A DNA stretch of 64,000 nucleotides, taken from Gaiellasilicea sp963749515. GTDB lineage: Bacteria > Actinomycetota > Thermoleophilia > Gaiellales > Gaiellaceae. How positions within the stretch are numbered: the first letter of the stretch is position 1; every line of letters begins with the position of its first letter. Shown in pieces: positions 31,723 to 39,214 of this stretch. Both the position numbers and the translations under genes were made by a program. The notes under the pieces were generated by a model. The model had not been told where the DNA came from. It did no database searches and saw only the letters and a program-made list of their open reading frames with translations. Location of the stretch: the NCBI GenBank assembly GCA_963749515.1, contig CAVVMR010000010.1, forward strand, positions 744,001-808,000, in the 5' to 3' direction.

Positions 31723-33686
31723 GTAGTAGCCGGCGCGCCGGCGGGCTCGTCGAGCGAGGTCCGCTCGACCTGGCGCGTCTCGTACGCCTCGAGCACGTCG
31801 CCTTCCTTCACGTCGTTGAAGTCGTTGAGCAGGATGCCGCACTCGAAGCCCTCCGCGACCTCGCGTGCGTCCTCCTTGAAGCGCTTGAGCTGCGAGATCG
31901 TGGTGTCGTAGATCACCGTGCCCTCGCGGACGACGCGCACCTGCGAGCTCCGCCGCACGACGCCGGAGGTGACCATGCAGCCGGCGATCGTGCCGAGCCG
32001 CGAGACCTTGAAGAGGGCGCGCACCTCGGCTTCGCCGACGATCTCCTCGGTCTGGACGGCGGAGAGCATCCCGACGAGCGCCTGCTCGATGTCCTCGGTG
32101 AGCTGGTAGATGACGCGGTAGGTGCGGATGTCGACGCTCTCGCGCTCCGCGAGCTGCCGCGCCTCGGCGTTCGGACGCACGTTGAAGCCGACGACGAGGG
32201 CGTTCGACGTCGCGGCGAGCATGATGTCGCCCTCGGTGATCGGGCCGACGCCCTGGTGGATCACGTTGACCCGTACCTCGGGGTGCTCGATCTTGGCCAG
32301 CTCTGAGACCGCAGCCTCGACGGAGCCGCCGACATCGCCCTTGAGGATCAGGTTCAGATCCTGGATGGCGCCTTCCTGCAGCTGCGAGAACAGCGACTCG
32401 AGCGAGACGCCGCCCGCCTTCGAGCGCTGGGCGAGCTGCTCGGTGCGGAGGCGCTGGCCGCGGCGCTGCGCAAGCTGGCGCGCCTCGCGCTCGTTCTCGA
32501 CGACACGCGCGAGCTCGCCGGCCGGCGGCGGCACGTCGAACCCGAGGATCTCGACCGGAGTGCCCGGACGGGCCTCGTTGACCTTGTCGCCGCGGTAGTC
32601 GTGGAGCGCGCGCACCTTGCCGTGCGCATCGCCGGCCACGATCGCGTCGCCGACGCGAAGCGTGCCGCGGTGCACGAGCATCGTCGCGACCGGGCCGCGG
32701 CCGACATCGAGGCGAGACTCGATGATCGGGCCGGAAGCCTCGGTGTTCGGATTGGCGGTCAGCTCGAGCTCGGCGTCCGCGACCAGCAGCACCTTCTCGA
32801 GCAGGTCGTCGAGGTTCGTCTTCTGCTTCGCCGAGACGTTCGAGAACTGGACGGTGCCGCCCCAGTCCTCCGGCTGGAGGCCTTCGGCGGCGAGGTCGGC
32901 CTTGACGCGGTCCGGGTTGGCGTCCGGCATGTCCATCTTGTTCACGGCGACGACGATCGGGACGCCGGCAGCGCGGGCGTGGGAGATCGACTCCTTGGTC
33001 TGCGGCATCACGCTGTCGTCGGCCGCGACGACCAGGACGGCGATGTCCGTCACCTTGGCGCCGCGAGCGCGCATCGCAGTGAACGCCTCGTGGCCCGGCG
33101 TGTCGAGGAAGGTGATCTTCCGGCCGTCGATCTCGGCCTGGTAGGCGCCGATGTGCTGCGTGATCCCACCCGCCTCGGTCTCGACGACTGCGGACTCGCG
33201 GATCGCATCGAGCAGCGTCGTCTTGCCGTGGTCGACGTGGCCCATGATCGTCACGACGGGCGGACGCGGCGCGAGATCCTCCTCGGCGTCTTCGAACACC
33301 TCCGGCAGCTCCTCCTCGTCCGCGGCGTGCTTGATCGTGATCTCTCGGTCGAGCTCGGTCCCGATCAGCTCCACCTCGTCGTCGGAGAGGGACTGGGTGA
33401 TCTGGACTATCTGGCCGAGCCCCATCATGATCTTGATCAGCTGCGCGGCCGGGACTCCGAGCGCCTGCGAGAGGTCGCGGACGGACACGCCCGACGGAAC
33501 GGTCGCGGGACCGGTGGGCGGTGCGACCTCCTGCTTCTCACGCTTCGGCATCGCATCGGTGCGGCCGCGGTTGTGACGCGGGTTCGGGCGATTGGTCCCG
33601 CCCTCGATCACGACGCGTCGCTTTCGCCCGGGCGCTCCCTGGCGAGGCCGAATTGGGCGGTTTGGCTTGTTCGGTTCGTCGGCCAT
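31719..33686 (-). CDS. infB: Translation initiation factor IF-2
   Basis: 655 residues, one of the shorter IF-2 forms; the N-terminal extension is only about 140 residues, basic and proline-rich, ending in the IF2_N block SVRDLSQALGVPAAQLIKIM. GTPase motifs are G1 IMGHVDHGKTTLLDAI, switch II LDTPGHEAFTAMRARGA and G4 VAVNKMD. C-terminal domains (GEAEVRALFKVSRLGTIAGC) bind initiator tRNA. The ATG overlaps the ylxR stop by one base (TGATG). The 3' end meets the diguanylate cyclase in a shared CTAG. Confidence 0.97.
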   Translation of the reverse strand: MADEPNKPNRPIRPRQGAPGRKRRVVIEGGTNRPNPRHNRGRTDAMPKREKQEVAPPTGPATVPSGVSVRDLSQALGVPAAQLIKIMMGLGQIVQITQSLSDDEVELIGTELDREITIKHAADEEELPEVFEDAEEDLAPRPPVVTIMGHVDHGKTTLLDAIRESAVVETEAGGITQHIGAYQAEIDGRKITFLDTPGHEAFTAMRARGAKVTDIAVLVVAADDSVMPQTKESISHARAAGVPIVVAVNKMDMPDANPDRVKADLAAEGLQPEDWGGTVQFSNVSAKQKTNLDDLLEKVLLVADAELELTANPNTEASGPIIESRLDVGRGPVATMLVHRGTLRVGDAIVAGDAHGKVRALHDYRGDKVNEARPGTPVEILGFDVPPPAGELARVVENEREARQLAQRRGQRLRTEQLAQRSKAGGVSLESLFSQLQEGAIQDLNLILKGDVGGSVEAAVSELAKIEHPEVRVNVIHQGVGPITEGDIMLAATSNALVVGFNVRPNAEARQLAERESVDIRTYRVIYQLTEDIEQALVGMLSAVQTEEIVGEAEVRALFKVSRLGTIAGCMVTSGVVRRSSQVRVVREGTVIYDTTISQLKRFKEDAREVAEGFECGILLNDFNDVKEGDVLEAYETRQVERTSLDEPAGAPATT

Positions 33687-33928
33687 CAGCGGTCAGTGTA
33701 GAGGCGCGAGAGCGCCGGATCGACGACGACGGTCCGCTTCAGGATACGGCTGAACGCGCGACGATCCGCGGCGCGCTCGAAGCAGGAGAGCCTCCGACAG
33801 GTGTAGACGCCCCGGCCGGGCTCCGTGCGACCCTCGACCAGGGTTCCCGCGCGTGCCGCGAAGCGGACGAGCTCCGGCTGTGGCGCCTTGCGCCCGCAGC
33901 CGGCACACGTACGTTCGGGCACGGTCAC
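33686..33928 (-). CDS. ylxR: YlxR-type RNA-binding protein (DUF448)
   Basis: 80 residues. ERTCAGCGRKAPQPELVRF and GRGVYTCRRLSCFERA are the DUF448 signature; the GRGVY(T/L)C loop and basic surface are thought to bind RNA, and homologues in other bacteria act as nucleoid or transcription regulators. It is always found between nusA and infB, as here. GTG 33928 overlaps the nusA stop (GTGA). Confidence 0.93.
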   Translation of the reverse strand: MTVPERTCAGCGRKAPQPELVRFAARAGTLVEGRTEPGRGVYTCRRLSCFERAADRRAFSRILKRTVVVDPALSRLYTDR

Positions 33929-35433
33929 GCAGAGGTCTCGTCCTCCCCTGACTGGACGGGGCCCGTCTCGACGGGAGCAGTCTCGACGGCAACCGGCTCC
34001 TCGGCTCCTTCAGGCTGCTCTTCGACCTCTTCGATCTCGTCGATCTCCTCGATCTTGACGTCGTCGACCTCGACCTCGGCCACCTCGGCGACAGGCTCCG
34101 GCGCCCCGGCTTCGGCGGGCGTCGCCGGCTCCTCGACCTCGGCGGGCACGACGGCCTCCTCCGGCTCGGTGCCGACCATCGCCTGGTGGGCCGGTACGCC
34201 GCAGTAGCGGGTGCCGGGGAGCGCCGCGTTCGGACAGCGCTTGCCGTTGGAGAGGATCGCGGCACAACGGCCGGAGTAATCCCCTTCCCCACTCTCACCG
34301 TCGCCTGCGAACGCCGCCTCGGCCTCGGCCTGGGCGAACTCCTCGTCGGACTGGATGTCGACCTTCCACCCGGTCAGGCGGGCGGCGAGGCGGGCGTTGA
34401 GGCCGTCCTTGCCGATCGCCAGCGCGAGCTGGTCGTTCGGGACGACGACCGTCGCCTCCTTGGTCTCGTCGTCGATGTAGACCTCGCGCACCCGGGCCGG
34501 CGAGAGCGCCTTGGCGACGAACCGTGCCGGCTCGGTGTTCCACGGGATGATGTCGATCTTCTCGCCGCGGAGCTCGGACACGACCATGCGGACGCGGGAG
34601 CCACGCGGGCCGACGCAGGCACCGACGGGGTCGACGCCCTGGGCGTGCGACTCGACGGCGATCTTCGCGCGGTAGCCCGGCTCACGGGCGACGCCGCGAA
34701 TCACGACGAGGCCGTCTGCGATCTCGGGTACCTCGAGCTCGAAGAGGGTCTTGATCAGCTCCGGGTCGCGGCGCGAGAGAATCACCTGCGGGCCCTTCGT
34801 CCCCGAGCGCACCTCGGTGATCACGGCCTTGATGCGGGAGCCCTGCTCGTACCGCTCGCCGTCGACCTGCTCCGACCGGGGCAGGAGCGCCTCGACCTTG
34901 CCGAGGTCGACGAGCACGTTGTTGCGGTCGCCTGCCTGCTGGACGATGCCGGTGACGACCTCGCCCTGGCGGTCGATGTACTCCTCGTACATCATCGCGC
35001 GCTCGGCCTCGCGGATGCGCTGCTGGATGACCTGCTTGGCGGTCATCGCAGCGATGCGGCCGAAGTCGTTCGGGGTCACGTCGGCGCGGACGATCAGCTC
35101 CTCGGGAACCTGATCCCAGTCGAGCTCCAGCTCGTCCTGGTTGATCAGCGTGTGCTGCTTCTCGCCGGTCTCCTCCTCGAGCCGCTCGAGCTCCTCGATC
35201 TTTGCCTCCATGGCCTCGTCGAGAAGCCGTGTCTCGAGGTCGCCGGGAATCTCGATCGAGAAGACGCGGAACTCGCCCTCGTCGTCGAGCTCGACCGCGG
35301 CGTGCCGTGACGCGCCCGGAGTCTTCTTGTAGGCGGCGAGGAGCGCGTCCTCGAGCGCACCGACGACGGTGTTCTCCTCGATCCCCTTCTCACGCTCGAG
35401 GCCACGGATGTGCTCGATGATCTCCTGGGACAT
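33925..35433 (-). CDS. nusA: Transcription factor NusA with C-terminal cysteine tail
   Basis: 502 residues from ATG 35433. N-terminal RNA-polymerase-binding domain (IIEHIRGLEREKGIEENTVV), S1 (GEVVTGIVQQAGDRNNVLVD), KH1 (GACVGPRGSRVRMVVSEL) and KH2 (LAIGKDGLNARLAARLTGWK) are all clear. After residue 380 comes something unusual: GRCAAILSNGKRCPNA then TRYCGVPAHQ, a C-x9-C-x10-C-x4-H arrangement that looks like a small zinc-binding motif (about residues 388-420). It is followed by about 80 acidic, proline/valine-rich residues. NusA controls pausing, termination and antitermination. The in-frame codons upstream of 35433 are non-conserved. Confidence 0.96.
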   Translation of the reverse strand: MSQEIIEHIRGLEREKGIEENTVVGALEDALLAAYKKTPGASRHAAVELDDEGEFRVFSIEIPGDLETRLLDEAMEAKIEELERLEEETGEKQHTLINQDELELDWDQVPEELIVRADVTPNDFGRIAAMTAKQVIQQRIREAERAMMYEEYIDRQGEVVTGIVQQAGDRNNVLVDLGKVEALLPRSEQVDGERYEQGSRIKAVITEVRSGTKGPQVILSRRDPELIKTLFELEVPEIADGLVVIRGVAREPGYRAKIAVESHAQGVDPVGACVGPRGSRVRMVVSELRGEKIDIIPWNTEPARFVAKALSPARVREVYIDDETKEATVVVPNDQLALAIGKDGLNARLAARLTGWKVDIQSDEEFAQAEAEAAFAGDGESGEGDYSGRCAAILSNGKRCPNAALPGTRYCGVPAHQAMVGTEPEEAVVPAEVEEPATPAEAGAPEPVAEVAEVEVDDVKIEEIDEIEEVEEQPEGAEEPVAVETAPVETGPVQSGEDETSA

Positions 35434-35437
35434 AGTC

Positions 35438-35881
35438 CTACGCTCCCTTGTCAGAATCGGTGTAGACCAGGTTCCCCCGCACGATCGCGTCATACGGAAT
35501 CTCGACGTTGTTGTCGCCAGTCTGGACGACGACGGAATTCTCGCCGGCACTCACGATCTCGCCCTTGAGGCGCTTGCGCTCCGGCGTGCGAAGCGTGACC
35601 GTGCGGCCGACGGCGTTGCGAAAGTGCTCGGGCCGGCGCAGCGGGCGCTCGATTCCCGGCGATGAGACCTCGATGGCGTACTCGCCCAGGTAGCTGCGCA
35701 GCGCATCGGTGACGCGCGCGCAGAGCGCATGGTCGACGCCTTCGGCGTGGTCGACGAAGACGGTGAACCGGTCCGGAGCCGAAAGCTCCACGGCGAGCAC
35801 CTCGACGCCCGGCAAGGCTGTCGCGAGCTCCCGTCCGATCTGCTTCGTCAGCGTCCGCTCCTTTTCGTGCGTGGCACTCAA
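35438..35881 (-). CDS. rimP: Ribosome maturation factor RimP
   Basis: 147 residues. ELATALPGVEVLAVELSAPD and FVDHAEGVDHALCARVTDAL form the N-terminal KH-like part, EVSSPGIERPLRRPEHFRNA is the RimP signature, and the C-terminal Sm-like part ends EIPYDAIVRGNLVYTD. It acts in 30S assembly. The start is a TTG at 35881, preceded by AAGGAG at about ten bases. First gene of the rimP-nusA-ylxR-infB operon, four bases before nusA, behind an attenuator-like hairpin. Confidence 0.94.
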   Translation of the reverse strand: MSATHEKERTLTKQIGRELATALPGVEVLAVELSAPDRFTVFVDHAEGVDHALCARVTDALRSYLGEYAIEVSSPGIERPLRRPEHFRNAVGRTVTLRTPERKRLKGEIVSAGENSVVVQTGDNNVEIPYDAIVRGNLVYTDSDKGA

Positions 35882-35895
35882 AACATGACTCCTTC

Positions 35896-35923
35896 AACAA
35901 AAATGGGCGCTGCGCGCCCATTT
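35896..35923 (-). terminator. Attenuator-like hairpin with U-tract before rimP-nusA
   Basis: AAATGGGCGC (35901-35910) pairs with GCGCCCATTT (35914-35923) around a TGC loop. Read on the minus strand the hairpin runs into TTTTTGTTG, a classical intrinsic terminator. It lies between a TACACT -10-like box (35951-35956) and the rimP ribosome-binding site, so it is inside the leader, not after a gene. Regulated read-through, possibly by NusA itself, is a natural reading; it could also simply end dtd transcripts. Confidence 0.65.
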
Positions 35924-35950
35924 CGTCCAGCAGGTGAAAATGGTTCCGGA

Positions 35951-35956
35951 AGTGTA
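35951..35956 (-). promoter_or_regulatory. -10-like TACACT for the rimP-nusA operon
   Basis: TACACT on the minus strand between the dtd stop and the leader hairpin. The same hexamer stands before pyrR (54472-54477) and tRNA-Arg (61617-61622), both expected sites of strong promoters, which supports its being the -10 box. No TTGACA-like -35 is seen. Confidence 0.45.
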
Positions 35957-35961
35957 GCAGC

Positions 35962-35994
35962 GACCGGCCGCTCCGGCCCTCGCCGTGGCCGGTC
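35962..35994 (-). terminator. Inverted repeat at the end of dtd
   Basis: GACCGGCC (35962-35969) and GGCCGGTC (35987-35994), a GC-rich stem reaching into the dtd stop codon (35993-35995). No T-run follows. A possible weak end point for dtd transcripts. Confidence 0.4.
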
Positions 35995-36428
35995 AGTCCA
36001 GCGTGATCGTGACCGGGCCGTCGTTCACGAGCTCGACCTCCATCCGCGCCCCGAAGACACCCGTCTCGACCGGGACGCCGAGGTCGCGCAGCGCGGCACA
36101 GAAGCTCTCGACCAGCGTCTCCGCTTCCTGCGCCGGCGCCGCAGCCGCGAAGCTCGGACGGTTTCCCTTGTGCGTGTCGGCGATCAGCGTGAACTGGCTG
36201 ACCACGAGCGCTGCTCCGCCGGTGTCGAGGAGCGAACGGTCGAGCCGGCCCTCGTCGTTCTCGAAGACGCGGAGCCGGGCGACCTTGCCCGCCAGGCGCG
36301 CTGCGTCGTCCTCGCCGTCGCCTGAGGCGATCCCGAGCAGAGACGAGGATCCCCTCCCCGATCTCGCCCTCGACCCGGCCGCCGACGTGCACCGAAGCGC
36401 GCAAAACTCGCTGCAAAACCGCCTTCAT
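35993..36428 (-). CDS. dtd: D-aminoacyl-tRNA deacylase, apparent frameshift
   Basis: The reading starts at ATG 36428 as MKAVLQRVLRASVHVGGRVE and GEIGEGILV, the Dtd N terminus. The rest, LLGIASGDGEDDAARLAGKV through LVVSQFTLIADTHKGNRPSF to NDGPVTITLD, is in another frame. The frames join if one T is removed near 36343 (GTC-TCTGCTC), which gives 144 residues, the normal Dtd length. Key motifs SQFTL and the Gly-cisPro-type region (NDGPVT) are present, so the gene may be functional if the extra base is an assembly error. Dtd removes D-amino acids from tRNA. Divergent from the PilB gene by 19 bases. Confidence 0.8.
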
Positions 36429-36447
36429 CTGAGTGCGATTAGAACTC

Positions 36448-38166
36448 ATGTCGGGCACCGGCGTGGCCGATTACGTGCCCGATATGGAAGCTGCCGCACA
36501 TCCGTGGCCCGCCCTGGGAGCGCTCTTGCTTCGCGACGGCGCGCTCTCCGTCGAGCAGCTCGAGCAGGCATTGCGCGACAAGGAGACCTCCGGCAAGCGG
36601 CTCGGCGAGATTCTCGTCGACCTCGGCTTCGTGACTCCCACCCAGGTCTCGCGGGTGCTCGCCGAGCAGCACGAGCTCCCCTTCATCGACCTGGTGCGCG
36701 AGACGATCGACATCGGCGCAGCCGGCCTGCTGGGTGAGACACTCGCGCGCCGCTACTGCGCGATCCCGGTGCGGTTCCTCGCAGACGGTGCGGTTCTCGT
36801 CGCGGTCAACGACCCGACGAACGTCGTCGCCGCCGACGACCTGCGGATCGCGCTCGGCGCGACCGTCCGCGTCGGCGTCGCCTCTGCCGAGTCGATCGAC
36901 AGGGCGATCACGCGAATCTACGCCGGCGAGCTCGACTTCGACGAAGAGACGATCGTCGAGGACGAGCCGTCGGGAATGATCATCGACCTGCGCGAGGCAG
37001 CCGCGAACGCGCCTGCGATCAAGCAAGTGAACGCGATCCTGAGCCGCGCGATCGACCTCGGCGCCTCGGATGTCCACTTCACTCCGCAGCGCAACCGGCT
37101 GCTGGTACGGGCGCGCATCGACGGCGTGATGCGCGAGCTCGCGACGATCACCAAGAACCTGCAGCCCGCAGTCACGAGCCGCCTCAAGGTGATGGCAGAG
37201 CTCGACATCGCCGAGAAGCGCGCCCCGCAGGATGGACGGCTGGCGCTCCGCGCCGGCGACCGATCCGTCGACCTCCGCGTCGCGGTGCTGCCGACGACTC
37301 ACGGCGAGAAGGTGACGCTGCGGATCATGAACTCCGGCGCCGCCGCAATCTCGCTCCAGGATCTTGGCATGAGCGGACCGGCAGCCGACGCCCTGACCCG
37401 CGCAGTCGCCCAGCCCTTCGGCGCCGTGATCGTCGTCGGCCCCACAGGCAGCGGCAAGTCCAGCACGCTCCATGCCGCGCTCCTGCAGCTCGACGACGAC
37501 GAGCGCGTGATCACCACGATCGAGGACCCGGTCGAGTACCAGGTGACGAACGCCGACCAGATCGAGGTCAATCCCCGCGCGGGACTCACGTTCGCATCCG
37601 GCCTGCGCACGATCCTCCGCTCCGACCCCGACGTGATCCTCGTCGGCGAGATTCGCGACGACGAGACGGCGGACATCGCCTTCCAGGCAGCGATGACCGG
37701 CCACATGGTCCTCAGCTCCCTGCACGCCCAGAACGCCGCGAGCGCGATCGCGCGGCTGAAGGACATGGGCGTCGATCCCGGTCTGATCGCGACCTCGCTC
37801 AACTGCATCGTCGCGCAGCGGCTCGCGCGCAAGCTCTGCCAGCACTGCCGCGAGTCGTACCAGCCCGACGAGGCCGAAATCCATGAGCTCGGGCTGGCAT
37901 CCGACCTCAGCGCCACGTGGCTCTACCGTGCAGCCGGCTGCGAGGCCTGTTCGTTCACGGGCTACAGCGGCCGCGTCGGGCTCTTCGAAGTGATGCCGAT
38001 CCGCGGTGAGCTCCGCGGGCTGATCGAGGGCTCGACCGAGGAGATCTTCGCCGCCGCGGTCAAGGGCGGCATGACGACGATGCGCCAGGACGGAATTCGC
38101 CTCATCCTCTCGGGCGGCACATCGGTCGCCGAGGTTCGCCGGGTCACCGGCGAGCGCATGACCTAG
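36448..38166 (+). CDS. Type IV pilus/type II secretion assembly ATPase (PilB/GspE)
   Basis: 572 residues from ATG 36448. An N-terminal MshEN/T2SSE_N domain (LGALLLRDGALSVEQLEQAL, LGEILVDLGFVTPTQVSRVL) precedes the motor. The motor has Walker A VGPTGSGKSSTLHAAL near residue 331, the Asp box TTIEDPVEYQV, Walker B DPDVILVGEIRDDETADIAF and His box MVLSSLHAQNAASAI. Two CxxC pairs (CQHC about 463, CEAC about 498) form the zinc site of PilB/GspE. MshEN domains bind c-di-GMP in some relatives, and a diguanylate cyclase is encoded 5 kb away. No pilin, PilC or PilM genes are near, so the rest of the machine is elsewhere. Confidence 0.92.
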   Translation: MSGTGVADYVPDMEAAAHPWPALGALLLRDGALSVEQLEQALRDKETSGKRLGEILVDLGFVTPTQVSRVLAEQHELPFIDLVRETIDIGAAGLLGETLARRYCAIPVRFLADGAVLVAVNDPTNVVAADDLRIALGATVRVGVASAESIDRAITRIYAGELDFDEETIVEDEPSGMIIDLREAAANAPAIKQVNAILSRAIDLGASDVHFTPQRNRLLVRARIDGVMRELATITKNLQPAVTSRLKVMAELDIAEKRAPQDGRLALRAGDRSVDLRVAVLPTTHGEKVTLRIMNSGAAAISLQDLGMSGPAADALTRAVAQPFGAVIVVGPTGSGKSSTLHAALLQLDDDERVITTIEDPVEYQVTNADQIEVNPRAGLTFASGLRTILRSDPDVILVGEIRDDETADIAFQAAMTGHMVLSSLHAQNAASAIARLKDMGVDPGLIATSLNCIVAQRLARKLCQHCRESYQPDEAEIHELGLASDLSATWLYRAAGCEACSFTGYSGRVGLFEVMPIRGELRGLIEGSTEEIFAAAVKGGMTTMRQDGIRLILSGGTSVAEVRRVTGERMT

Positions 38167-38546
38167 CCGGTCTCTTCTTCTCCTGCCACGTCGTCGCGGT
38201 CGAGCTCCATGATCCGCTCGGCGTAGTGCTCGCTGTTCGGGGACAAGGAGCTTGCGAGCTTGTAGTGCCCGTTCGCCTCGGCGTCCCGCCCCTGCTTCTC
38301 AAGCGCGCGGCCGAGCGCGTAGTGGGCGTAGTCGTCGGTCGGAGCGAGCTCGAGCACGGCCCGGAACTCCGCCTCGGCCTCTTTCCAGCGCTGGATCCTG
38401 AAGTACGCGATCCCGAGCGCCTCGCGGATCGACGCCTTGTCGGGCTCGAGCTTCTTCGCCTTCTCCAGCGCGACGGTTGCCTGCGCGGCCATGCCGTCCT
38501 TCAAATGGGCCCGACCCTGCTGGAAGTGGTCGTACGCGTCGGTCAC
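38163..38546 (-). CDS. Tetratricopeptide-repeat protein
   Basis: 127 residues made of about three TPR units: AYDHFQQGRAHLKDGMAAQA, ASIREALGIAYFRIQRWKEA, and DYAHYALGRALEKQGRDAEA, with the TPR consensus small residue spacing. No signal peptide. TPRs mediate protein contact. GTG 38546 overlaps the stop of the nucleotidyltransferase (GTGA), and its own stop shares CTAG with the converging PilB gene. The acidic tail (DRDDVAGEEETG) is probably flexible. A partner cannot be named. Confidence 0.85.
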   Translation of the reverse strand: MTDAYDHFQQGRAHLKDGMAAQATVALEKAKKLEPDKASIREALGIAYFRIQRWKEAEAEFRAVLELAPTDDYAHYALGRALEKQGRDAEANGHYKLASSLSPNSEHYAERIMELDRDDVAGEEETG

Positions 38547-39214
38547 AGGTTCCTCAGGTAGGGGAAGTTCTCCTCGAGGACGTCGAGCGGCGCCGTCAGA
38601 TCGCGCGCCGGGCCGATCTGGATCCCCGCTACACGCTCTCCCGCGTCGATTGCATGTTGAAACGCTAGCGCGAGCTCGAAGGGAGGCTTGCCGGGGCGCG
38701 CCTCGACGTACCCCGCCAGCGCCGGCCCGACCGCCCACAGAGGCGCACCGGCGCGACCCGTTCCGAGCACGCGCTCGACGAGCCCAGCGCGGATCTCGAC
38801 CGTGCCGGGCCGGTCCTCGACTGCGATCGCGCCCGCGGCACCGGAGTCGGCGAACGCCCTGGCGAACCGGCCCACGTCGCCGCGCGTGAAGAGCTTGTCG
38901 GCCCCGAGAACGAGGTACGGCGGCGCCGGAGCCGCAGCGAGCACGGCGTCGGCGGAGCCGTCGGGCGAGGTCTGTCTCGCGTACCGGACGGCGAGCCCGA
39001 AGCCGCTGCCGTCGCCGACCAGCCGCTCCACCTGTTCGCCGAGATGGCCGGTGACGACCGTCGCGGTGTCGCAACCCGCCTCGGCGAGCTCGCGCAGTAG
39101 CAGCGCGATCACGGGCTTGCCGTCGATCGGCAGCACCGGCTTGGCGTAGCGGTCGGTCAGGGGCCGCAGCCGCGTTCCGAGGCCGGCGGCAATCACCACG
39201 GCGTGCGGGGTCAC
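38543..39214 (-). CDS. NTP-transferase (sugar-1-phosphate nucleotidyltransferase-like)
   Basis: 223 residues from GTG 39214. AVVIAAGLGTRLRPLTDRYA is the nucleotide-binding signature of PF00483, PKPV-like AKPVLPIDGKPVIALLLREL follows, and LVLGADKLFTRGDVGRFARA carries the metal-binding aspartate region. It should couple a sugar phosphate to a nucleotide (dTDP-glucose, GDP-mannose or a cell-wall precursor); the substrate is undecided. It lacks the C-terminal left-handed beta helix of GlmU. Both ends overlap neighbours by GTGA, in a four-gene run with a transglutaminase-like protein. Confidence 0.82.
   Translation of the reverse strand: MTPHAVVIAAGLGTRLRPLTDRYAKPVLPIDGKPVIALLLRELAEAGCDTATVVTGHLGEQVERLVGDGSGFGLAVRYARQTSPDGSADAVLAAAPAPPYLVLGADKLFTRGDVGRFARAFADSGAAGAIAVEDRPGTVEIRAGLVERVLGTGRAGAPLWAVGPALAGYVEARPGKPPFELALAFQHAIDAGERVAGIQIGPARDLTAPLDVLEENFPYLRNL

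Noticed and set aside
30037..31842. 601-codon minus-strand open frame
   Set aside because: Antisense to the GGEEF protein; composition typical of a shadow frame.
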